From assembly GCA_040143965.1 (NCBI GenBank), contig JASJQH010006942.1, positions 1-34,246 on the forward strand: 34,246 bases of DNA, read 5' to 3'. Of the stretch, positions 1 to 8,298 are shown one piece after another. The DNA is from Basidiobolus ranarum. Its lineage: Eukaryota > Basidiobolomycota > Basidiobolomycetes > Basidiobolales. The stretch's first letter is position 1. Each line of letters begins with the position of its first letter. The position numbers and the translations under genes were made by a program. The notes beneath the pieces are model-generated. The model worked only from the letters and a program-made list of their open reading frames with translations. It was not told the DNA's origin and did not search any database.

Positions 1-6
1 CCATAT

Positions 7-110
7 TCTGAGAATATGATATTACCGAATTGAATTGATCTGAGAATATGATATTACCGAATTGAATTGATCTGAGAATATGATATTACCGAATTGAATT
101 GATCTGAGAA
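7..110. repeat. 32-base tandem repeat, three copies plus a partial fourth
   Basis: Three identical 32-base units start at 7, 39 and 71, each beginning TCTGAGAATATGATATTACC. A fourth unit starts at 103 and breaks off after 8 bases. The six bases before the first unit are non-repeat. The array is AT-rich and lies beyond the 3' end of the minus-strand receptor gene. I see no gene in it or in the stretch up to 372. Confidence 0.95.
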
Positions 111-372
111 TTCGTCACTCACTTTCCCAGTCCATCATCTGAGTAGGAGTTTTAAACAAGTCCACATGGAATTTAAATGGCTATTTAGTACATTTATTAG
201 GGGGTTTCTTTACTAATGCAAGAGATTAACAAACCATCACTAATACGACATATGTTAATCAAGCTTCATTAATGTAAATAGGTGAGAATATCAAAAGAAT
301 AAAATTTACTAGCAAAGATGTAGTGAAAACATGGCTACAAGAAATATATATGTAAATTAAGCAAAAGTTGAC

Positions 373-1800
373 CTAAGTTATTATACTGTGCAACTCGTAA
401 TCTTGATTAGCTTGGTACGCAGCAATAGGTTGGAATTCTTGTTGTAAGTAACGTTTAAAGGTGTGCTGATACATCAACAACTTCACCTCGGTCAAAGCCG
501 TTTCAAACATATCTATAGAATAATCCCTGTCTCGAATACGAATCTCAATTTCACGCAGTGTCTCCCCCCGTAAATTCACTTGGTACTCCGAATCGTCCCG
601 AATGAATGTATTGTAAATGGACGATAATTCATTCTGAATTTCACTTGGCAATCCTCTCGTGAGGAAATTCTTTACCAGGATGGAGGGAGTGGTCTTGAGG
701 CGTACGTAACGTTCGTAGAATAGTGTATTCTCTACACTGAAATCTTTCACTGAAAATGCCTTGAACTTCTCAAAAAGCACTGGATGGTCGAGGACTTCCT
801 CAAACGATGGATGCTTTCGATCCCGAGGTAGATTCTTGGAACGTTGATTAGTCATATAAATTTCGATAAGAGGAAGCCCACAATTTAACAAGTGAATGCT
901 CCAAAGTGTAATAAAGCCCCACACTCCCACCGGTACAGTGTATCTTACTTCGTATACTGGAGGTATATAAGCAAAAATGAGATAGATACACATTCCAATC
1001 CCTGTCGTCAGGACAATAGTAACCAACTCTTTAACGATATTATAAGCATCACTTACACCGCGGATATATTGGATTACAATAGGGCCCAAGATAAAAATCT
1101 CACAGGATCCTACTACGTAGACTGGGATGAACTCCCACCCAGAGAGGCAGTCATCTCTCAAAGGAGCAGAGAAGCTATAATCTTTAGTCAAACATTGGAT
1201 CACTATTGTCATGCCCAAGTGAAACAATGTCATGCCAGCAAGGATACGTATTAAAAATCGATCCTCAAAGATGTAGGAATGTAAATGTAGCCATGAACTA
1301 TTGATTTCAGATTCGGAGTTAGATTTCAGGTTTGTGGAGGAGTCAACGGTTAGCAGGATGTCAGAAGGTTCGAACATATGCTCTTTTTGGGAGGAAATTG
1401 AAGAAGGCTTGTTTTTTTCTTTCTGATCCTCCATACGCTGACGTTCGGCCTTTAGCTTACTCAGAGATGTTCTATATAAGAAGGAGACTCTTAGAAACTT
1501 CCCGATGGTAGTCAGCAAAATAACTGGAGTCAAGACGGAGCCGCACCATAAGGTGACAAAACATGGTACAAATTGAGTTAAAGGCCCGACAAGATATACA
1601 CTGGAGAGAAAGAAACTGGCTACCACGCCAATAAATGTAATAGGAATGCTTCTTGATCTGACACCTGGGTGATCTCGATATTTCCAGAAATAAGTACTTG
1701 TTGTTAACACAGAGATAAGGTAAATAGCATATGTAGTATAAACAACTGAGGCGACCCCGGCTGCGGATCGGGCCATGGCAAAATATTGAAGGAAAATCAA
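373..1800 (-). CDS. Seven-transmembrane receptor with C-terminal RGS domain (GprK-like)
   Basis: This intronless 475-residue frame encodes seven hydrophobic segments at about residues 14-38, 52-72, 78-100, 183-204, 225-247, 257-280 and 287-315. A basic, Ser/Lys-rich cytosolic loop of about 80 residues separates segments 3 and 4. Residues ~333-455 read as an RGS domain: FEKFKAFSVKDFSVENTLFY matches the first helices of the fold, including the Glu-Asn pair that contacts the G-alpha switch. RGS domains speed GTP hydrolysis on G-alpha subunits, so this looks like a plasma-membrane receptor that carries its own G-protein off-switch, as in the fungal GprK class and plant RGS1. The ligand is unknown. 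Translation could also start at the second Met (residue 9, base 1776), which leaves all helices intact. The fold call is firm; the subfamily is an inference. Confidence 0.85.
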   Translation of the reverse strand: MIFLQYFAMARSAAGVASVVYTTYAIYLISVLTTSTYFWKYRDHPGVRSRSIPITFIGVVASFFLSSVYLVGPLTQFVPCFVTLWCGSVLTPVILLTTIGKFLRVSFLYRTSLSKLKAERQRMEDQKEKNKPSSISSQKEHMFEPSDILLTVDSSTNLKSNSESEINSSWLHLHSYIFEDRFLIRILAGMTLFHLGMTIVIQCLTKDYSFSAPLRDDCLSGWEFIPVYVVGSCEIFILGPIVIQYIRGVSDAYNIVKELVTIVLTTGIGMCIYLIFAYIPPVYEVRYTVPVGVWGFITLWSIHLLNCGLPLIEIYMTNQRSKNLPRDRKHPSFEEVLDHPVLFEKFKAFSVKDFSVENTLFYERYVRLKTTPSILVKNFLTRGLPSEIQNELSSIYNTFIRDDSEYQVNLRGETLREIEIRIRDRDYSIDMFETALTEVKLLMYQHTFKRYLQQEFQPIAAYQANQDYELHSIIT

Positions 1801-3443
1801 AGTAATCCTGAAGAGATGAGATAGTTATATACTGATACAACAATAGAATAGGAGCAACATCTTGCCTTTCGTGGACTTCATTCTCTGCCAGCTACACCCT
1901 ATCCTAACTTAATAGTGGTGAAAACGTTTATCCCGAATCGTACTGATATTGTTGAAATTTAGGGAGTAGTGATGCTTCAGTTATCTGGCATAAGGCAGTA
2001 TTTCACCAAACTGGGTAGTTAGGACCAGTACATCACAAACACTATATAATGTCAGCAATTTACCTTCTTATGCCTTTAACTTGTTCTACGAAAAACACTC
2101 TCCCTGTTTATTGAATATACAGCCATATTCATAAATGGGACTCAGGAGTCTGATATGAAGAATTTCATCAAAGCCAGGCTCGTCATTCAATGTACAGACG
2201 TAATTTGCATTCAAGAGCCAGTCACCATCAATGTATGATCTTCAGTTACCACTTCTTGCCGCCACCCACCTACTCATTGATCATCCCAACCTGGATCACC
2301 TATTATGATAACGCGACCAAAGAAACTACTGTCTGTACCAATTGGCCATTAGGCTTAACGACTCCTCACTTCGTCTTGATTAACAAACCAGTGTCTGAGA
2401 CAGGGGGAGTCATTTGCTCAATAACTATATACTGCACTTTGACCTCCTCAAACATGGTTACTTGACCACTTAACAAAGGATTAAACCGATTGGATGTTAA
2501 ATAAGATTTATTGACTGTGCCAACAAATATATGCAACTTCCGAAAATATCACCAATTAAAAACATCATCCGTACATAGGATCAACTTCTTCTAGGCCATG
2601 AAGTTTCAGCCTGGCGATATTGATATTCAAAGATGGATTGTGTGCTACTCGAAGAAAGGAAGCCACGTTACAATTAATCTTAAACTTCAAGGTGTTCTAG
2701 AAGAAGATGAGCCAAAAATTAACATGTCTATCTAGAACCTTTCCATCCCATTTTTCGCCAATTTTCCTAACACCTTTCTAGACCAGTGTCCACATCGACT
2801 CTTGAAGCATCTTACATGTTTCGTTCTAGTTTATTCAATTCTGGAGAGAAAATCAACTTATCTGCCCTCGGGTATTATTTTATTAGCAGAGTGCAAACTT
2901 GTGCCTGAGATGCAATCATTACGATATCCAATGAATAATCGGACACTAAACCAGTTGAAGAGTTTCAGTCACCTTTATATGGATAGAATAATCCCTACTG
3001 ATCATTCTAGGTAGAGATCCAGCTATCCAGAATTTATCATGTGCATTGGAATGAAATATCAGCTAATTTAAACAATATCGCAGAATTATACTCTTATCTC
3101 TTTATTAGGACATCCAATCAACAGCGAATTACTATCCGCAATAATTGACTGTCGTTGTTATAATTAGTAATTTCCCTATTGACCAATCACTCACAGTAAT
3201 TGGGCTAATAGTACTGAGCACAAAAAACAAGCATTCTTTCAGAATTCCCAACATGTGCAAACTCATTTACTTGTAATAATATTAGCTGAATGAGGTGAAC
3301 GTAATTCCTCGTCAGACCATAACAAACCAATCAGCTCTGGAAGTCCATTGAGCGGAAATCAACAACCCCCAATTAATGCACTGATGTTCATAAGGTGGTA
3401 GTGCACAGTAGATTTACTTAAGATTACAACCACCAAGCTCTCA
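1801..3443. other. Gene-poor stretch with coding-like fragments
   Basis: No gene can be assigned here. Open stretches on the plus strand at 2190-2465 and 2598-2732 look protein-like: the first contains NKPVSETGGVICSITI, and the second starts MKFQPGDIDIQRWIVCYSKK. I could not join them with convincing splice sites and recognise no family. They may be a decayed or poorly resolved gene. A divergent CCAAT/ATTGG pair (3183-3187 and 3199-3203) lies about 300 bases upstream of the first Ecl1-like gene and could belong to its promoter. Confidence 0.4.
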
Positions 3444-3449
3444 TATAAA
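3444..3449 (+). promoter_or_regulatory. TATA box of first Ecl1-like gene
   Basis: TATAAA lies 57 bases upstream of the ATG at 3501, in the context TCATATAAAT. The second copy has the same TCATATAAAT context before its own ATG, which supports both assignments. Confidence 0.5.
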
Positions 3450-3500
3450 TTCACGAACGATTGCTTCATTGCATACAACATTACTCAATATTCACTCACA

Positions 3501-3818
3501 ATGGATTCTGACTGGTGTACTTTCTGTGGCAAACATGTTGAAACTTCTGGACACTTGTACTGTAGTGATATCTGCCATCATAAAGATCGCATTTCTGGAT
3601 CAACTGATCACATCAGATCCCTCAATATCACATCTGGTGCTGGAACCACTTTAAGTAATCGCCGAATTGCTACAGTCACTCCGGTTGATGAGCCACCATT
3701 CACTCTCCGATTGCATAAGAGAAATAATTCCGTCCTTCCAATCATGCCTAAAGGATATCCAACAATTAGGCGATCTGGCATCCATACATCTCTCCGATTG
3801 ACCGTCTCAGTTTACTAG
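3501..3818 (+). CDS. Ecl1-like small zinc-binding stress/lifespan factor, copy 1
   Basis: The product is a 105-residue protein starting MDSDWCTFCGKHVETSG, followed by LYCSDICHHKDR. Spacing of the cysteines (C-x2-C near residues 6-9 and Y-C-S-x2-C near 21-25) matches the fungal Ecl1/Ecl2/Ecl3 family of short proteins, which extend chronological lifespan in fission yeast when over-produced. The start was chosen because this is where identity with the second copy begins. Residues 17 onward diverge from copy 2, but a C-terminal block (PFTLRLHKRNN...LPIMPKGYPTI) is shared by both and is not something I recall from yeast Ecl proteins. The gene is intronless. It is followed by the duplicated non-coding block described separately. 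Family assignment rests on the N-terminal zinc motif only. Confidence 0.7.
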   Translation: MDSDWCTFCGKHVETSGHLYCSDICHHKDRISGSTDHIRSLNITSGAGTTLSNRRIATVTPVDEPPFTLRLHKRNNSVLPIMPKGYPTIRRSGIHTSLRLTVSVY

Positions 3819-3910
3819 TAGCAAGCCAATACGCAAGTTTCTAACTCTGTTCATGTTTATTTTGTATAGTTTTTTTGTTTTCATACTTCTCCTCCAAACT
3901 TACTATGGAA

Positions 3911-4446
3911 CCTCGATAGATGATAGTAGCTCCATTCGAACTCAAACCCCTTTCTGAGTATCGTTGGAACTTGCTTCATTGATGAATCACAGTTGCTTCA
4001 TAGATTTGATGGTCATGACAAACCCAGACATTCAATCAGCACTGCAAAGTGTTGAGTCTACTACCAAGGGGTTGGTAGTAGAGCACCAGTAACATTGTAA
4101 TTGGTATGTCAAATCATGAAAGCAATGCCAGAGGCTCCGAGTCCTTTTCCAACAATGATTACAATGCATACATGGCCCATTTGTAAAGCATCACTATAGC
4201 ATACATTCGTACATACTGCAAAGTATGCACGCTTGTATTGATAACAACATATTTCACAGAAATAGAGCAGTTCCTTTTTTCAACAAAAGGTACGGTATAG
4301 TTGGAAAAGAGTAAGTACAAACATATTTCAAGTTTATTTTTGGTCATTCTACTATATATGTGTGAGTAAGGTAAAGTTCAGGATTTATTATTAGACAAGT
4401 TTGAGGTGTCTGACATCGATGACAACCATATCGTGGTGAAAGGATC
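3911..4446. repeat. Duplicated downstream block, copy A (possible ncRNA or shared 3' element)
   Basis: This block aligns without gaps to 5518-5926 at a constant offset of 1607 bases up to 4319. From 3928 to 4319 I count three differences. From 4320 to 4446 the similarity continues but is patchy and includes length changes. Conserved internal features are an 11-base-pair perfect hairpin (4057-4082), a CCTTTT...AAAAGG hairpin around 4273-4290, and CATAC...GTATG around 4213-4228. No terminal inverted repeats or target-site duplications are evident. A minus-strand open frame of 62 codons (4159-4347) lies inside. It may be a non-coding RNA gene, a converted 3' UTR/terminator or a low-copy repeat; the sequence alone does not decide. 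Confidence 0.85.
4057..4082. other. Perfect 11-bp hairpin with GGGG loop, copy A
   Basis: TCTACTACCAA, loop GGGG, TTGGTAGTAGA. The arms pair without mismatch. The same hairpin is present unchanged at 5664-5689 in the second block. Confidence 0.9.
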
Positions 4447-4509
4447 GATTATCTTAGCATTTACATTTCAATAAAGACGATTATCTTAGCATTTACATTT
4501 CAATAAAGA
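4446..4509. repeat. Two perfect 32-base tandem copies
   Basis: The unit beginning CGATTATCTTAGCATTTACA occurs at 4446-4477 and again, identical, at 4478-4509, just past the end of duplicated block A. Each unit contains AATAAAG. The unit length equals that of the array at 7-110, but the sequences are unrelated. Confidence 0.95.
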
Positions 4510-4945
4510 TATCAAATCAAAAAATTCCATTATCCTTACAAATTGTAGCGTTGTGAAGCAAATAAAAAATGTGCCGTTATCATAGAAAAAAGAAATACTG
4601 AACACAAAAAAATATATTTAGTAAATTGCTACTATATTAGTAAAAGCCATATTTTACCCGTCTTGATCATCCTGTCCGCAATGATGAATTTCTGATCTTT
4701 AGGCACTGTTCTATCCATTATTATTGGTTAAATCTATGGGTATACCGAAAAGAGATGGAAAACCCTAGAAGAGATTAGCAACTTCGAGTGACAGGGAATG
4801 TCGTAGAATTCTCATAACCAATCATTCTTGATAATTATGAGGTTGACGATTATGATTGACTGCAAATTACATATTTAGTAAATCAAAGCCCCAATCACTG
4901 GCTTGAAAGAAAAACCACATGGGATCCCTGGGCATTTATGCTTCA
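4510..4945. other. Intergenic, no gene seen
   Basis: AT-rich spacer between the first duplicated block and the promoter of the second Ecl1-like gene. I see no coding frame or RNA signature. Confidence 0.5.
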
Positions 4946-4951
4946 TATAAA
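4946..4951 (+). promoter_or_regulatory. TATA box of second Ecl1-like gene
   Basis: TATAAA in TCATATAAAT, 89 bases before the ATG at 5035. The surrounding 10 bases are the same as at the first copy although the rest of the upstream regions differ. Confidence 0.5.
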
Positions 4952-5034
4952 TATGGTTTACAAGCCCATAGAGCTGTACTGACAATCTTCTCAATCAACA
5001 CTTTCTGTTCTATCTACTTCACAACATATCAAAA

Positions 5035-5412
5035 ATGGATTCTGACTGGTGTACTTTCTGTGGCAAACATGTTGAAACTTCTGGACTTCTCTACTGTGGT
5101 GAGATTTGTCGCCAGAAGGATCGCATTGCCGGCTCAACCTTGGCTATCAAGGCTAACACTGCCAAACCAATCATCAATACCCTGTCTGCTACTGCCACTT
5201 TCAGCAACAGCAGCCTCAAGTCCAAGCTCCAAGCTACTTTCACAAACGGAAAACTGAATGTCTCGGATTCCAAATCAACAATCAACGAAATTCCATTCAC
5301 ATTGAAGCTTCACAAGAAGAACAACGCGATTCTGCCGATCATGCCCAAGGGATATCCAACAATTATGAAATCAGCCATCCGTCCTCAACGCTACTCAATT
5401 ATTGCTTACTAG
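5035..5412 (+). CDS. Ecl1-like small zinc-binding stress/lifespan factor, copy 2
   Basis: The 125-residue product has its first 17 residues (MDSDWCTFCGKHVETSG) identical to copy 1 at both protein and DNA level. It continues LYCGEICRQKDRIAGST, keeping the C-x2-C and Y-C-x3-C pattern of the Ecl1 family. A 20-residue insertion relative to copy 1 (Ser/Lys/Thr-rich, around residues 60-85) precedes the shared C-terminal block PFTLKLHKKNNAILPIMPKG. The coding sequence uses more C-ending codons than copy 1, hinting at higher expression. It sits in tandem and in the same orientation as copy 1, so a local duplication is the likely origin. Ecl1-type proteins are linked to stationary-phase survival and metal or stress signalling in yeasts; the role here is inferred from the motif alone. 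Confidence 0.75.
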   Translation: MDSDWCTFCGKHVETSGLLYCGEICRQKDRIAGSTLAIKANTAKPIINTLSATATFSNSSLKSKLQATFTNGKLNVSDSKSTINEIPFTLKLHKKNNAILPIMPKGYPTIMKSAIRPQRYSIIAY

Positions 5413-5517
5413 ATTCGAAACGCGCAAGTCTCATCATGAATATTAACCAACTTTTTTAGTTTTCTTTTTGTATATTCACATTGTTAAATACTCACCCTCT
5501 AAATTAAGTATTCCGGA

Positions 5518-6070
5518 CCTCGATAGATGTAAGCAGTTCCATTCGAACTCAAACCCCTTTCTGAGTATCGTTGGAACTTGCTTCATTGATGAATCACAGT
5601 TGCTTCATAGATTTGATGATCATGACAAACCCAGACATTCAATCAGCACTGCAAAGTGTTGAGTCTACTACCAAGGGGTTGGTAGTAGAGCACCAATAAC
5701 ATCGTAATTGGTATGTCAAATCATGAAAGCAATGCCAGAGGCTCCGAGTCCTTTTCCAACAATGATTACAATGCATACATGGCCCATTTGTAAAGCATCA
5801 CTATAGCATACATTCGTACATACTGCAAAGTATGCACGCTTGTATTGATAACAACATATTTCACAGAAATAGAGCAGTTCCTTTTTTCAACAAAAGGTAC
5901 GGTATAGTTGGAAAAGAGTAAGTACAGATATATTTTAACAATATATTGGGTCATCCCACCATATACGTGCGCTATAGCAGCGCACGAAGTAAGGTAAAGT
6001 TCTGGGTTTATTATTATAACGGTTTGAGGTGTCTAACATCGACGACAACCATATGGTGGTGAAAGGGTTG
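5518..6070. repeat. Duplicated downstream block, copy B (possible ncRNA or shared 3' element)
   Basis: Counterpart of 3911-4446. Positions 5535-5926 are over 99% identical to 3928-4319. Past 5926 there is a short insertion that forms its own inverted repeat (GTGCGCTATAGCAGCGCAC), after which the homology resumes (GGTTTGAGGTGTCTAACATC). It starts about 105 bases after the stop codon of the second Ecl1-like gene; copy A starts at about 92. A 62-codon minus-strand frame (5766-5954) again lies inside. Confidence 0.85.
5664..5689. other. Perfect 11-bp hairpin with GGGG loop, copy B
   Basis: Identical to the hairpin at 4057-4082, at the constant 1607-base offset. Confidence 0.9.
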
Positions 6071-6543
6071 AGTATACTTTTTCGTTCTTTTTTTAAATAA
6101 AAATTATTTCCAACAAATTCATTGATTAGTAATATTTTTATTCGTATGATCTTATTTAAATATAGCGCTTGGCATCGAGGGTGTCATAGATAATATGTGA
6201 TACAAAAATTTAGGCCAGTTAAATTGATATTTGGTTCCAATATTAATAGACTAATCGCGCATTATACAAAGTAAACAAATTGTCACCTAGCCATAATATA
6301 CGTGTACTTCATTTAATACCAAATCAAATTTAGAGATCTGGACCAATTGGGTGAACCTTACTAGTCAAGATTTTTAGTAATTGTGAGGTAGCAATATTCA
6401 GTAATGCTATTAACATTAGACACCAAGAAGTAAGCCTTTATTTTATCCCCAATCAATAAACGCCGAACTTTTATAGTTTATTTCTTTGAAAGCTTCAAAA
6501 TTCATTGTTAACGGATCCAGAAACTTTGACCAAATCATTCAGA
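6071..6543. other. Intergenic, no gene seen
   Basis: AT-rich spacer upstream of the VAP gene. No open frame with coding character and no clear TATA box. Confidence 0.5.
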
Positions 6544-7926
6544 ATGCAACTTAATATCGAACCATCTACTCAACTTTCTTTCAGAAGTAAGTTTTCTGTT
6601 TTCATCTATGGCGATTCAATTGTTCGTGTTTATTCATCTGATATTCATGTTTTCTTTATCTAGGACCTTTAACTACCTTGACTCAAGATATATTAGTTTT
6701 ACGAAATGACTCCCAAGAACCAATAGCTTTCAAGGTAAAAACCACGGCTCCTAAGCAGTACTGTGTACGTCCTAATGCTGGCAGAATTGAGAGTGGACAA
6801 GAAGTTCAAGTACAAGGTACTTTGCGATGTTTTCTATAGCAGTGAATACTATATTGAATACGACGCCTAATCTTGCTATTTCTACAGTCATCTTGCAACC
6901 TTTGAAAGAAGATCCTCCTCTGGATTTCAAATGCAAGGACAAGTTCCTTGTTCAAAGCATTGCCATCACTCCTGATAAGGAGACTCAAAATCTTCAAGAC
7001 TTGGTAACTCCTTTGCTTATCATCTGGATAATGTTGAATATCTTACTTACTTCTATCACCTATACTCCTGGTCAATAATAGTGGAACTCTGTTGAAAAGA
7101 CTGACAAAAATAGCATCAGTGAGCGTAAACTTCGCTGTTCCTATCTTCCTCCTGTTGTTCAAGGCGAGGTTTGTTATTTAAATTTGATGACTTTCTGTTT
7201 CATTGTCTGAAATATAATGTGAATAATTAGGAAGAAGCTACTGCAAACAATCCTAATGAATATCGTTTCCCTCCCACCTACCAGGAATCTGCCACCGCCG
7301 GTATTGCTGTTAGCGAATCATCGGGTGCCTCACCTATAGCTAGTTCTCCAATTGAACCTCAATCCTATCCTCCTGTTTTGCCTAATACCGGAGATAGCGT
7401 GTTAGACAAATTTTCTACCAGTAAAGGCGAGATTAGCAAGGTAACGAAGCCAAAGTTGAATGACGTAAATGGATTTTTGTTCACACTTTAATATTCATAG
7501 AGTGATTATATCTCCGACGACCAGGAAATCCAAAACTTGAGAAGCGACTTAACACAAGTAATTAACTGGATGTTATTAGTTGACATTGATATTCAGACGT
7601 ATTAATCCTTCTATATCTAGGCTAAATTAAGAATTCAAACATTAGAGAGTCAGTTGAATGAAAGCAGTAATGAAACAAGTACCATTAGAAACGTATGTAC
7701 TCCTCATTTGAAGTCCTCAAATTCTTGTAAGCTAACATTTGAATATGGTTCGCAGCGTCAACAAACTGTTTCTGCAAATGAGTCACTCAAGGATGTATCA
7801 GTACCAAAAATTCATGCTCACACAAGTTCTTTGTTACTTCAGCCATACAGCGATCAAACATTCCCACTACAGTTGGTGGTGGTCATCTCGGTCGCTTCTT
7901 TCTTGTTAGGAGCTGTTATCTTTTAG
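6544..7926 (+). CDS. VAMP-associated protein (VAP/Scs2 family), MSP domain
   Basis: Eight exons (6544-6586, 6664-6816, 6888-7003, 7082-7168, 7231-7440, 7501-7557, 7621-7692, 7756-7926) give a 302-residue tail-anchored ER protein. The N-terminal ~120 residues form a major sperm protein domain with the family hallmark AFKVKTTAPKQYCVRPNAG, which forms the pocket for FFAT-motif peptides. A Pro/Ser-rich linker (~residues 133-200), a short coiled coil and a C-terminal hydrophobic anchor (LQLVVVISVASFLLGAVIF) follow. VAPs tether the ER to the plasma membrane and other organelles and recruit lipid-transfer proteins. The intron at 7693-7755 is 63 bases long, a multiple of three with no stop, so an isoform keeping it would add 21 residues before the anchor. 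The family call is very secure. Confidence 0.95.
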
Positions 7927-8298
7927 TTTGACTCGATGAATAGGAATTCATGAACATATTATATTTCAGTCCCAGCTTTAGTCCCAGTTCACCTACATCC
8001 TTCTCATTTTCTTTACTTCAATTTGAGTGGTTGGCTGTTGAGAGTTGTACTTGCTCTCACGCGATCAATATTTACACAAACCAATGAATCAGTGCAAGAA
8101 TGTTTATCGACTTTTCGCTATGTTACTCGCTAGCAGATAGCAGAGAATAAATTAAGCCTTTCACCGAAATATTAAATTCATACTGATGGCCCTATTTTAG
8201 CATCTTAGCTAGTGATCATCCGGCCTTTCTTTTCATCATCTTCCTTAACAAGGATTGACTTGATGTATTCTATGTAGAGAGCAGATCTTATCTGTTAT
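7927..8298. other. Intergenic between VAP and Ufd2
   Basis: Contains the VAP 3' flank and the Ufd2 upstream region. I see no additional gene. Confidence 0.5.

Noticed and set aside
1472-1843. 123-codon frame overlapping the receptor gene on the same strand
   Set aside because: It is an out-of-frame shadow of the receptor with no protein character.
3928-3945. TTCGAA within ATTCGAAC at the start of the duplicated block, resembling a Pol III B box or tRNA T-loop
   Set aside because: No A box, acceptor stem or cloverleaf could be formed on either strand.
3955-3985. Antisense words AACGATACTCAGAAA resembling the U6 snRNA core, and TGATGA resembling a snoRNA C box
   Set aside because: The essential ACAGAGA of U6 is not matched and no D box lies at a suitable distance.
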